Origin: JABIFK01 sp047619225
GTDB lineage: Bacteria > Latescibacterota > UBA2968
Length of the DNA stretch: 16,441 bases
Direction of reading: 5' to 3'
Assembly: GCA_047619225.1 (NCBI GenBank)
Contig: JBLHJX010000107.1
Coordinates: 1 to 16,441, forward strand
How positions within the stretch are numbered: the first letter of the stretch is position 1; every line of letters starts with the position of its first letter. Below are positions 6,941-13,720 of this stretch, in pieces. The translations under genes and the position numbers were made by a program. The notes under the pieces were generated by a model. The model saw only the letters and a program-made list of their open reading frames with translations. It did no database searches and was not told the origin of the DNA.

Positions 6941-7345
6941 CTAAATCAGTGTCAAGTTATTGGGTGTGATAATTTGGAGGCCCGTTACTCTTTCATAGTG
7001 ACGGGTATTGCGGGTGAGCAGAGGGATGTTTTGGGACAGGCAGATGCCAGCGATCAGTGTGTCTGGTAGACCTATCATTTGACCTGTTTGCTGGAGTTGG
7101 CGGGCAAGTGTGGCAGCTTGCCGTGCGGCATTGGCGTTGAAAGGAAGTACTGAGAAATGTTGTAATATTTCGGAGAAACGTTGGGTTTGCTGTTCAGATC
7201 GGATGGCACCCATCTGAAGTTCAAATAGCGAGATGGCTGTCAGGTGGCACTGATATTGTGTTACGGCCTGTGGAAGGATGTTTGATTGGTGCCTTAAAAA
7301 ATCGATGACGATATCTGTGTCGATGATTAAGTTGGAACTTGCCAT
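6941..7345 (-). CDS. vapC: PIN-domain toxin of a VapBC-like toxin-antitoxin pair
   Basis: The 134-residue protein is a PIN-domain ribonuclease of the VapC type. The acidic active-site residues are visible: D9 (with D11) in LIIDTDIVIDFL, E42 in ISLFELQMGA, D95 in GLPDTLIAG, and N113 in TRNTRHYERV. VapC toxins cleave RNA, often tRNA, when their antitoxin is degraded. The ATG at 7345 overlaps the end of the antitoxin gene by 19 bp, which fits translational coupling. Length is normal for the family and no key residue is missing, so it is probably active. The RNA target is unknown. Confidence 0.9.
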   Translation of the reverse strand: MASSNLIIDTDIVIDFLRHQSNILPQAVTQYQCHLTAISLFELQMGAIRSEQQTQRFSEILQHFSVLPFNANAARQAATLARQLQQTGQMIGLPDTLIAGICLSQNIPLLTRNTRHYERVTGLQIITPNNLTLI

Positions 7346-7590
7346 TTAGACCAGAGCTCATTTCTACGGGTTTCCCAATCATCTAAATTCGATGGTTCAA
7401 AAGCATCGCGCAAGTGTTCGAAAGAATCGGTGATTTGTGTGGATTCTTCTCGGGATAGCTTGATGGGTGTCAGGGTAGGTTTGAGGCGTACTTCGATTCG
7501 ATCTCCGGGGTGGAGTCCAAGTGTTTTTTCTGCTGTTTCTTGTGAGATCACAAGATCTCCCCCTGAGTACTCAAGCTCAATGATTGCCAT
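7327..7590 (-). CDS. vapB: AbrB/MazE-type antitoxin (VapB-like)
   Basis: The 87-residue protein has an N-terminal swapped-hairpin SpoVT/AbrB DNA-binding domain (about 1-40; GDLVISQETAEKTLGLHPGD at 11-30, then RIEVRL). A charged C-terminal helix region (about 50-87, DSFEHLRDAF and DDWETRRNELW) should bind and block the PIN toxin. Antitoxins of this type also autoregulate their promoter. The ATG at 7590 has GAGGA upstream, and a plausible promoter lies about 40-70 bp away. The gene precedes and overlaps the toxin gene, the canonical order. Confidence 0.88.
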   Translation of the reverse strand: MAIIELEYSGGDLVISQETAEKTLGLHPGDRIEVRLKPTLTPIKLSREESTQITDSFEHLRDAFEPSNLDDWETRRNELWSKWQVPT

Positions 7591-7628
7591 GAATTAATCC
7601 TCATTGTCCATAAGAAGGTGTTTCGATG

Positions 7629-7657
7629 AATATAGACTATTTTCTTACAGGTTGCAA
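7629..7657 (-). promoter_or_regulatory. Predicted sigma-70-type promoter of the toxin-antitoxin operon
   Basis: On the minus strand TTGCAA (7657-7652) and TATATT (7634-7629) are separated by exactly 17 bp, and the antitoxin ATG at 7590 follows about 39 bp beyond the -10. Spacing and position fit a housekeeping promoter. The transcription start would be near 7622. Confidence 0.55.
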
Positions 7658-7697
7658 GCGGTGGACTTTGATATAAAAAATGATCTTGATGATTTTA

Positions 7698-7734
7698 AGG
7701 CGTCGGCGTTACCCACTTTGTGGGTCTGAAGCCT
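7698..7734. repeat. Compound stem-loop, possibly a REP-like palindromic element
   Basis: AGGC (7698-7701) pairs with GCCT (7731-7734), and inside it ACCCAC (7711-7716) pairs perfectly with GTGGGT (7720-7725) around a TTT loop. The flanking internal loops are unequal (9 and 5 bases), as in many extragenic palindromic repeats. The window holds only one copy, so repeat status is unproven. No adjacent U-tract makes it a clear terminator. Confidence 0.3.
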
Positions 7735-7915
7735 AATAAAAAGGGATACAGTGAATAGTTGTTCAAGAACGAGCACCTCTAAATTCATAAATTTACTTTT
7801 TCGAGTAAATGATATTTAAAATAAGACATTGTATAATAACATTTTTTTTGAATAAACAGAATTGGCTTTGGTTTGGGAATGTTTTTTTCATTTGTGAAAG
7901 ATTTTACAAATCTAT

Positions 7916-7927
7916 GTTTACGTAAAC
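7916..7927. promoter_or_regulatory. Perfect 12-bp palindrome GTTTACGTAAAC (possible operator)
   Basis: The palindrome is centred on CG, like operators of LacI-family regulators, and lies 20 bp beyond the end of the MFS gene. No rightward gene starts nearby, so it may be an orphan site, a transcript-end structure or chance. Confidence 0.25.
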
Positions 7928-7947
7928 GAATTATCATTTTTGCCTGA

Positions 7948-9228
7948 TCATTCCAAGCGAGCGCGGAAACCGGGTAGGGCTGCTGCGATGGTTAATACAA
8001 TCACAACGGCTGCACTGGTTTGCAAACCCAAGGCAAGCGGTGCACCGAACATCTCGGCAAGTTTGCCTATTTGAAGCTGTCCCAAGGGGCCTGTGCCAAT
8101 GGCGAGTACCAGCGTGCCCATTGCGCGATCTCTCATATCGTCACTGGCGGCGAGTAAGATGATGGAACTTTGCATGACGCCAAATGCAGATTGGCCCGTG
8201 CCTGCGAGGATGAGTAAAACAATTGAGAGGGGGAATGCAAACGGAATGATGGAACCTGAAACGGTGATTGAAAGCGGTAGGGTTGAGCCAAAAGCAAAGA
8301 GCAACAGACACAACGACTGTAATGCAGAGCCGATTGTAAATATCCACCCTCGGCTAAAACGACGTCGTAGTTTGTTGAGCGCATAAAGCCCAAAAAATGC
8401 ACCAACGCCATTGCTGGCTCCTAATAAGCCTAATTCAAAAGGACCTTGTTGTAGAATGTCTCGGGTGAAAACGGGCAAGAGGGCTTGGAAGGGAAAGGTG
8501 AGAAAATTCATGGCAACAGTGATAAGCAGAGAGCCCAAAATGGCCTGATTGCGTGTGACGTAGCGCAACCCATCTATCATGCGTTGGAGCGGAGATATCA
8601 GATTTTGTTGTGGGATGTGTGTGGGTGCTTTAACCAAGAAAACGATGATAAATGAGCAGAGAGAAATGATGAGAAGTGTTACGTAACACCCTTTGGCCCC
8701 CAGCGTGGCAAAGAGTAAACCACTGGAAAAGGGACCCAATACACGCGAGATGTTTTGGGTAAAACCCTCAAGCATCATCGCATCGACGGTGCGATCTTTG
8801 CCTATGAGATCGGGGATAAGCGCTCGGCGTGCCGTCCAACTGAAGGACCACGTGGTACCCATAAATACAGAAGCAACGAGAAAGTGTGTGTAGGTAATGC
8901 GTTCGAGCAAGATCAGTGCGCAAACAATCGCGAGGACGGCCAGACTGATGCCTTGAGAGAGCAAAATGACACGAATGCGCCCCAACCGATCTGCGAGGGG
9001 GCCTGCAATGAAACCCGTTATCAACAGGGGCGCAGATCGACAAAAACCGACGAATGCCACATCGAAGGCCGAGTTGGTGAGTTCGAGTACGAGCCAACCG
9101 ACAACGATCATCTCCATCCACATTGCCTGCCACCAAAGGGTATTGCTGATGAGCAGGTTGCGAAAGTCGGCATTGGCAAGGGGTGTTAAAGTGCCCCTAA
9201 AATAGGGTGACGGGGTTGTTTGACTCAT
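7948..9228 (-). CDS. MFS transporter, EntS/MFS_3-like
   Basis: From the ATG at 9228 the product is 426 residues with about 12 hydrophobic segments, the usual size of a major facilitator. Motif A (GPLADRLGRIRV, 76-87) lies in the cytoplasmic loop after the second helix. The segment VDAMMLEGFTQNISRVLGP (148-166) resembles the helix-5 region of the EntS/MFS_3 exporter group. EntS-type members export siderophores or drugs, but direction and cargo here are unknown. The start was chosen because its ATG forms an ATGA overlap with the stop of the upstream alpha/alpha-toroid gene, implying coupled translation; there is no clear ribosome site of its own. An upstream TTG at 9267 lies well inside the preceding gene. 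Partnership with the toroid protein suggests a shared substrate or product. Confidence 0.85.
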   Translation of the reverse strand: MSQTTPSPYFRGTLTPLANADFRNLLISNTLWWQAMWMEMIVVGWLVLELTNSAFDVAFVGFCRSAPLLITGFIAGPLADRLGRIRVILLSQGISLAVLAIVCALILLERITYTHFLVASVFMGTTWSFSWTARRALIPDLIGKDRTVDAMMLEGFTQNISRVLGPFSSGLLFATLGAKGCYVTLLIISLCSFIIVFLVKAPTHIPQQNLISPLQRMIDGLRYVTRNQAILGSLLITVAMNFLTFPFQALLPVFTRDILQQGPFELGLLGASNGVGAFFGLYALNKLRRRFSRGWIFTIGSALQSLCLLLFAFGSTLPLSITVSGSIIPFAFPLSIVLLILAGTGQSAFGVMQSSIILLAASDDMRDRAMGTLVLAIGTGPLGQLQIGKLAEMFGAPLALGLQTSAAVVIVLTIAAALPGFRARLE

Positions 9229-10892
9229 GATTTGGTGCAAAATGTGAATTCGAGACGGTTCGTCCAATCAGCGGCCAAAACGGGTCGCCGTGTGTTGGGT
9301 GCACTTTTGTTGCCTTCGCTGTAGGGGTTAAAGGGGGCAACGTACCAAATGAGGCGGCCTATTTGATCTGTGGTAATGGCCCAATTCTCTGTGGCGACGG
9401 TTGTGACCTTTTCAATGGTCGATTCTTCGTCGCCAAATGTCACAGCCGTGTTGTCGTCAATGGTAAAGGGCGTGCCAAGAGGGGCGTCGAGTACGAGCTG
9501 GGTTGTGAGCGTATCTGGTGAATCTGTTGTGAAAACGAGCCGGGGTTCGTCGCCAAAAATCCAAGTGACGGTGACGGAAAATGTTTCGTAATACACGGTG
9601 GCGGTCGCTTGGTCTGCTTGTATGTCTAACTCGCCAGTGCGAACGGGATAGGCGTCGTCCCCTTTGCGCACAGTGGACCAACCCGGATTGTGTTTGGATT
9701 TGGTGCCCGAAATGAGGGTGCCAGCACTTGCGTGAGAAAGAAAGAGCAAGGTTTGGCGGTCGAGGGCATAATCGCTGTTGGGCGATGTTTCTCGGTTGAG
9801 GGCTTTCATTGCCGATAAGCCCATTGTCCAGTTGTGCGATTGCACGACACCGAGCGGCAGTGTGATGCGGTATTGCCGATCTTGAAGGGGTTCGGGCACG
9901 GTGCCTTCGCCTGTTTCCATATGGTCTATTTCAAGGTGGAGGCGTGCGAGGTATTCGAGGCTCATATTCTCAAAGTTGACCTGCTCCAAATGCAGGCGCA
10001 GCAGGCCGCGTCCTTCGGGTGAGAGGGCGTGAATGGCAATGCCGTAACACCCCAGTCCGTGGGGATTGGCACGTTCGTCGGTAAAAGGCATTGCGTGTAG
10101 ATGGGCGTCCATAAAGTTGCGAAAGAAGGTGCCGCACTTTTCAAAGCGTGCACGGTCGCGTTGGTCTCGCCAGATCTGGATGAGATATGCGCAGCCTGCT
10201 GTGAGCGGCGTGTATACCAAACTGGGGCCCCCTTCGCGGGCATCGTTTGTGTGTTCTTCAAAATATCCGTCGGGGTGACCATAAGCGATGAGGCGATCAT
10301 TGAAAGCGGCCGCGGCATCTTGCCAGTCTGTGCGGTTGAGAGCCACCCCCGATTTGTAAATACCTTCGGCGGCAATGGCCACGTGGTTGATGCCGGTGCC
10401 AAATCCGCGATTGTCGAGGGCGGGTACGCGTTCTTGCAGGTTGGCAAAGTGCCCCAACATGTCTTCGCCCGTTTGGGCAAGTAAGCTGGCCCATTCTTTG
10501 GTTTCTGATTCGGGGAGCACGTCTTTGAGGCGTTCGTAGGCGATGACAAGGTGGAGTTGTGACCGACGGAGGGAATTGGAAAACCCTTCTTTTTCACGGC
10601 CTTCACCAATGTAATACCGCACATTGTCAAATAGCCGCCGAACAATGGCAAGCGCGTCTGCGTTTCCATTGGCGGCAAGGAGGCCCAAAACGGAAGCACC
10701 ACAGGGCTGGTAGTCGTAATAATTGACGATCATTTCAAGTTTTTTAAGGGCGGGGTTGTTCTGTGTGTAGGCGGTGCCTTCGGGGGTAAAGTATGCAGAT
10801 GCTTTGGTAAGAATGACCGATTCGATGGTGCTTTGAATGGTTTTGAGGAACGCGGGTGTGAGTCCTTCTTTTGTTTTTTCAAGATCGTACAT
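9225..10892 (-). CDS. Predicted alpha/alpha-toroid plus beta-sandwich protein (heparinase II/III-like), putative carbohydrate-active enzyme
   Basis: The 555-residue protein is largely helical for its first two thirds (about 1-330), with repeating amphipathic pairs as in alpha/alpha toroids. It then turns to beta strands (about 340-555, such as YRITLPLGVVQSHNW and ATATVYYETFSVTVTWIFGD). This order matches heparinase II/III, alginate lyase and related glycan-degrading enzymes. Conserved-looking positions include GFGTGINHVAIA (N169-H170), PDGYFEEHTNDAREGGPS (207-224) and NPHGLGCYGIAIH (276-288). It has no signal peptide, unlike most such lyases, so it would act on internalised or intracellular material. 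The ATG at 10892 follows AGAGG by six bases. Its stop overlaps the MFS start (ATGA), and the membrane-protein gene ends 50 bp upstream. I cannot assign a catalytic class with confidence; another toroid-fold role is possible. Confidence 0.6.
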   Translation of the reverse strand: MYDLEKTKEGLTPAFLKTIQSTIESVILTKASAYFTPEGTAYTQNNPALKKLEMIVNYYDYQPCGASVLGLLAANGNADALAIVRRLFDNVRYYIGEGREKEGFSNSLRRSQLHLVIAYERLKDVLPESETKEWASLLAQTGEDMLGHFANLQERVPALDNRGFGTGINHVAIAAEGIYKSGVALNRTDWQDAAAAFNDRLIAYGHPDGYFEEHTNDAREGGPSLVYTPLTAGCAYLIQIWRDQRDRARFEKCGTFFRNFMDAHLHAMPFTDERANPHGLGCYGIAIHALSPEGRGLLRLHLEQVNFENMSLEYLARLHLEIDHMETGEGTVPEPLQDRQYRITLPLGVVQSHNWTMGLSAMKALNRETSPNSDYALDRQTLLFLSHASAGTLISGTKSKHNPGWSTVRKGDDAYPVRTGELDIQADQATATVYYETFSVTVTWIFGDEPRLVFTTDSPDTLTTQLVLDAPLGTPFTIDDNTAVTFGDEESTIEKVTTVATENWAITTDQIGRLIWYVAPFNPYSEGNKSAPNTRRPVLAADWTNRLEFTFCTKS

Positions 10893-10942
10893 GACGGACC
10901 TCTTGGTGTGCTGTAAGATGAATAGGGATCACGAAAGGTTTG

Positions 10943-11623
10943 CTATTTGCGGATGAGGTGTAATAAACTGGCGAGGTGGGCAAACAATACAATGGGTACG
11001 ACAACGGTGGGTAACCAAATGAATGGGAAGTAAAATACGGCAATATTGGGGTGGTCAAATGCAAACAGTTGAAAAGGCAGTGGCGTTGAAAGGATTGCGT
11101 TGATGACTATGTTGAGGAGTAGCCCAATGCCAATGAGGTTCCAATAAATCAATAAGCGTTTGTGAATGCCCCCCCGAAAGGCGATGAGGGCCATGAGCGG
11201 CCCTGTCATGCCGGCGATGATGTCGAAGTTGCGGCCTTCATACGTCATGAGGCGAGGGATGTAGCCTTCTTGATACAACCCAAAGAGAATGATCTCGACG
11301 GGAATGCGAACGATGTGCATAAATGTAAACAGGCGGAGTGGAAGTGCGCCTAGGACGCGTGAGTGCTTTATGAGGAGATAGATGATAAGAAGCATTGGAG
11401 GACCAATGGCCAAGAGAAAACGCGGGGGCCAAGCATCAAATTCGCGATAAAATCCTTGCCACCCTAAAATGGCCTGCACAATTGTCCACACAATGATTAT
11501 GGGGTAAACCGATCTGTGAACCGGTCGTGAGCCTATTTTGAGGGCAACAAAAAGAAACCCTAAGGTGATGAACGTGGTCACGATAAATGTCAGCGTGAGA
11601 TAAAATGGAAGGCCGTTGAGCAT
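10943..11623 (-). CDS. Conserved seven-helix integral membrane protein of unknown function
   Basis: The 226-residue protein has about seven hydrophobic segments (roughly 8-29, 38-58, 69-86, 98-116, 134-150, 158-178 and 198-221). Between helices 4 and 5 runs a distinctive polar-rich segment, RIPVEIILFGLYQEGYIP (106-123), then TYEGRNFDIIAGMTG (127-141). I have the impression this pattern recurs in unnamed membrane proteins of several phyla but cannot check. No signature of a known transporter or enzyme is recognised. The ATG at 11623 is preceded by AGGA, which overlaps the TAG ending the short frame after purE. It is upstream of the toroid and transporter genes in the same direction. Confidence 0.8.
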   Translation of the reverse strand: MLNGLPFYLTLTFIVTTFITLGFLFVALKIGSRPVHRSVYPIIIVWTIVQAILGWQGFYREFDAWPPRFLLAIGPPMLLIIYLLIKHSRVLGALPLRLFTFMHIVRIPVEIILFGLYQEGYIPRLMTYEGRNFDIIAGMTGPLMALIAFRGGIHKRLLIYWNLIGIGLLLNIVINAILSTPLPFQLFAFDHPNIAVFYFPFIWLPTVVVPIVLFAHLASLLHLIRK

Positions 11624-11631
11624 GAGGTGTC

Positions 11632-11772
11632 CTATGCTGTTGTGAGTTCTTTAAGGCGTGTATAGGTTTGTAGATCGTTTTTGGCACCTTCAAATACAAA
11701 AGGATATCTCTGATTGACTGTACGGCACATCAATCCCCAAGAGCACTGGTGTTGCACACAGAGGTTGGCCAC
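11632..11772 (-). CDS. Possible short ORF between purE and the membrane protein (weak)
   Basis: After the TGA of purE the same frame stays open for 71 codons (11847-11635), ending with TAG at 11632-11634, eight bases before the next gene's ATG. The only start codon early in this frame is a GTG at 11772, giving 46 residues with a cysteine-rich segment (CVQHQCSWGLMC) and a protein-like tail (RYPFVFEGAKNDLQTY, then TRLKELTTA). There is no ribosome site before the GTG. The TAGGA at its end doubles as the ribosome site of the next gene, as real operon junctions do. It could be a small gene with an unusual start, the 3' remnant of a lost gene, or chance. No family is recognised. Confidence 0.3.
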   Translation of the reverse strand: MANLCVQHQCSWGLMCRTVNQRYPFVFEGAKNDLQTYTRLKELTTA

Positions 11773-11847
11773 TTTTGCACCACGTGCATTGATTCTGGTG
11801 TCTCTGATCGTTGAGGTACCAGTTGATGTTTTGTATCGAGATGTGCG

Positions 11848-12303
11848 TCACCCACCCAAGCCTTTTTTATAGGCGGTAAGTCGTTCTTGCACACCGTCAT
11901 CAGACAATGCGAGAATTTGCGCGGCCAATACGGCGGCATTTCGGGCATTGTCGATGCCGACTGTGGCAACGGGTACACCTGGAGGCATTTGCACAATGGC
12001 ATAAAGTGCATCTACGCCGTTGAGTGCGCCTGATGCACAGGGTACGCCAATGATGGGTAAGGTGGTGTGAGCGGCCAATACACCGGGTAATGCTGCGGCA
12101 AGGCCCGCGCCTGCGATGATGATTTTGCGACCGTTTTCTTTGGCCGTTTTGGCATATTCTGCGGTGCGGTCGGGGTTGCGGTGTGCCGAACAGACGGTGA
12201 CGTCATACGGTATTTCGAGCTGATCTAAAATATCACACGCTTTTTTCATCGTAGGCTCATCAGATGCACTGCCCATAATAATACCAACAACAGGTAATGA
12301 CAT
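11848..12303 (-). CDS. purE: 5-(carboxyamino)imidazole ribonucleotide mutase (class I PurE)
   Basis: The 151-residue protein converts N5-CAIR to CAIR in de novo purine synthesis. Diagnostic motifs are IMGSASDEP (9-17), CSAHRNP (38-44, with catalytic-loop H41), IAGAGLAAALPG (63-74), GVDALYAIVQMPPGVPVATV (96-115) and NARNAAVLAAQIL (119-131). SAHR and QMPPGVPV fit class I rather than class II. The AAHLPG motif of E. coli PurE, whose His contacts the active site, reads AAALPG here (A71), a change I believe also occurs in other bacterial PurE. The ATG at 12303 follows AGGAG by six bases, and a TAAACGTTTA palindrome overlaps that ribosome site. No purK lies beside it, though class I PurE normally needs PurK, so purK must be elsewhere or missing. 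Cytoplasmic. Confidence 0.95.
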   Translation of the reverse strand: MSLPVVGIIMGSASDEPTMKKACDILDQLEIPYDVTVCSAHRNPDRTAEYAKTAKENGRKIIIAGAGLAAALPGVLAAHTTLPIIGVPCASGALNGVDALYAIVQMPPGVPVATVGIDNARNAAVLAAQILALSDDGVQERLTAYKKGLGG

Positions 12304-12313
12304 GTTTATCTCC

Positions 12314-12323
12314 TAAACGTTTA
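12314..12323. promoter_or_regulatory. 10-bp palindrome TAAACGTTTA overlapping the purE ribosome binding site
   Basis: The perfect palindrome contains AAACGTTT, the core of the E. coli PurR box, and shares bases with the TAGGAG ribosome site (12310-12315) of purE. The flanks do not match the PurR consensus. A role as a LacI-family operator is only a suggestion from position. Confidence 0.25.
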
Positions 12324-12376
12324 AAAATTTGAACGGATAACGTAACGGACGCCTGATCATACAGTGTTTTTATAAC

Positions 12377-12410
12377 TGAGGGATTTATCCCGATAGATCT
12401 ATCTCCCTCA
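12377..12410. promoter_or_regulatory. Cluster of nested palindromes between the PepSY-TM gene and purE
   Basis: TGAGGGA (12377-12383) and TCCCTCA (12404-12410) are perfect inverted repeats enclosing a perfect 12-bp palindrome GATAGATCTATC (12392-12403). GGGAT (12381-12385) and ATCCC (12387-12391) form a further dyad. The cluster lies just after the PepSY-TM-like gene. There is no U-tract on the minus strand, so it is not a standard terminator; it could be a regulator site for purE or a transcript-processing structure. Confidence 0.4.
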
Positions 12411-12414
12411 TAAT

Positions 12415-13026
12415 CTATAAAGCAACCAAGAAAATCACAAACGACAAAAAACCACTGCCGAGGGCTACAATACCCCACCGCCGGGTCTGCTTCAAGTGCC
12501 ACCACATATAAATCCCCGAGGCGACCCAGAAGATAAAACTAAGGCTGATCATATCTACTACAAATGCCCAGAGGTCGTTCAAGAATGAATCCTGCTGGTA
12601 CCCACCTCGTGCGTGTAATGTGGTGAAGAACTGATCCCATCGAAAACGTTTGTCTTCGACTTTGATGTTTTTCTGCGCAAGATTGTACGTGATGCGAATG
12701 TGGTGCCGGAAATCAACGAGGTAGATGTTGATGCGTTTGTCATTAGGCTGATGCGCACCAAGCGAGCCGGTGACTTCAAGGTTGAGGTCGTTGACGACTT
12801 CTTTGGCAAATTGTTGGAGCGTATCGGGGAGGCGGTCTTTGGGGGCTGGGCGCTTGTAGGCTTGCGCAATACGCGTGGTCCACATAGGCACGCCGTCTTT
12901 GTAGAGGTTGTTAAAGTAGGCATTGCGCGTAAAGGGTATTGCGCTAATGCCATACATCAAAAACCACGGCAAAAGTACAAGCGCGAGATAAAGGTGTAAA
13001 CGTCGATTGATGTGATTAAAGGTCAT
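12415..13026 (-). CDS. PepSY-associated transmembrane protein-like, copy 2
   Basis: The 203-residue protein has one N-terminal helix (about 11-30, LYLALVLLPWFLMYGISAIP), a soluble domain of about 110 residues containing YLVDFRHHIRITYNL (102-116), and two C-terminal helices (about 147-174 and 182-203). The second helix ends in the characteristic FWVASGIYMWW. This order resembles PepSY-TM proteins, which are often linked to iron uptake or membrane redox functions. It is clearly paralogous to the gene immediately upstream (shared RR.H.YLAL..PW.LMY, RGY.Q....DLWA and W..SG..MWW.LK.TR.WG). The ATG at 13026 has only a weak ribosome site. The gap to its paralogue is 89 bp. The function is unknown. 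Confidence 0.72.
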   Translation of the reverse strand: MTFNHINRRLHLYLALVLLPWFLMYGISAIPFTRNAYFNNLYKDGVPMWTTRIAQAYKRPAPKDRLPDTLQQFAKEVVNDLNLEVTGSLGAHQPNDKRINIYLVDFRHHIRITYNLAQKNIKVEDKRFRWDQFFTTLHARGGYQQDSFLNDLWAFVVDMISLSFIFWVASGIYMWWHLKQTRRWGIVALGSGFLSFVIFLVAL

Positions 13027-13115
13027 GATGAAACCACTAATATAGAAGTGAGAATACTCTGATACCGATCAGGTACCCGAGTACCTTCCCTTTCCAAAGG
13101 AGGACACTGGGAGAT

Positions 13116-13709
13116 TCAGATTGTAAATAGAAAAAATGTAAAGAGTGCAATACCCGAAGCAATGCTCACCGCACCCCATTTTCGAGTCACTTTGAGCTCC
13201 CACCACATCCATAATCCGGAAACAACCCACAAAACGGTGGCAAGTATGAAGAGGTCGACTGTGATCGCCCACAGGTCATCGGTGAGATATTTCTGGTTGT
13301 ACCCTCTGCGGCGATGCATTCGTTCAAGGAATGCGTTGGTGCGAAATGCTTGGTTTTCGATTCGGAGGGTTTGTGTTTTCGGGTTGTAGATGATGCGCTG
13401 GGGTGTGACGGTGTTGTTGCGTGTAATGGTGATTTGATTGTCAAGTCCGCCACGTGCGCCGTGCGAACCTTCCATGTTTAGATCACTGAGAATTTGTTCG
13501 GCCACCATCCAGCGTTTGGCATCGGTAGAGAAGGTTGCTGTATAAGGGATTTCGCGTTCCAATGTCCATTCGACAGGTTCGTGGTTGTACCATTCTTGGA
13601 AGAAGTGTCGGTGATTCATTACAATGGTGCTGAGGGCATACATCAATACCCAGGGCACCAGAAAAAGTGCGAGATACATGTGGCTGCGGCGAATGATTTT
13701 GGAGAACAT
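13116..13709 (-). CDS. PepSY-associated transmembrane protein-like, copy 1
   Basis: The 197-residue protein has the same plan as its downstream paralogue: TM1 at about 11-30 (MYLALFLVPWVLMYALSTIV), a soluble domain with PQRIIYNPKTQTLRIENQAF (103-122) like a PepSY beta hairpin, and TM2/TM3 at about 142-168 and 176-197. VVSGLWMWWELKVTRKWG (161-178) links the last two helices. It may assist a membrane redox or metal-uptake system, as some PepSY-TM proteins do, but the sequence does not name a partner. The ATG at 13709 lies 11 bp after the Gfo/Idh/MocA stop, suggesting one transcript. The ribosome site is weak (TAAG). Confidence 0.72.
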   Translation of the reverse strand: MFSKIIRRSHMYLALFLVPWVLMYALSTIVMNHRHFFQEWYNHEPVEWTLEREIPYTATFSTDAKRWMVAEQILSDLNMEGSHGARGGLDNQITITRNNTVTPQRIIYNPKTQTLRIENQAFRTNAFLERMHRRRGYNQKYLTDDLWAITVDLFILATVLWVVSGLWMWWELKVTRKWGAVSIASGIALFTFFLFTI

Positions 13710-13720
13710 GATTTTTATTC

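Larger units (their letters stand above)
7591..7947. other. AT-rich intergenic region with several dyads and no gene
   Basis: I find no coding sequence in these 357 bases. Besides the antitoxin promoter it holds a compound stem-loop (7698-7734), an AT-rich 7-bp inverted repeat (ATTTACT 7791-7797 and AGTAAAT 7804-7810), an imperfect dyad at 7891-7910, and a perfect 12-bp palindrome at 7916-7927. No convincing terminator for the MFS gene, which ends at 7948, is visible on the minus strand. Confidence 0.6.

Noticed and set aside
6587..7069. + strand ORF of 160 codons across DUF1232 and the toxin gene
   Set aside because: It is antisense to two recognised genes and runs through the terminator hairpin.
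7832..7837. Perfect TATAAT on the + strand
   Set aside because: No matching -35 at 16-18 bp and no rightward gene follows it.
9229..9267. TTG start for the MFS gene at 9267
   Set aside because: It overlaps the upstream gene by 43 bp and has no ribosome site; the ATG at 9228 gives a neat ATGA overlap.
9962..10702. 246-codon minus-strand ORF in another frame of the toroid gene
   Set aside because: The overlapping frame at 9225-10892 has a better start, ribosome site and domain-like pattern; this frame is rich in Pro, Thr and Lys and unlike a folded protein.
13072..13085. GGTAC-CCGA-GTACC hairpin between the PepSY-TM-like genes as terminator
   Set aside because: Stem is only 5 bp and no T-run follows on either strand.
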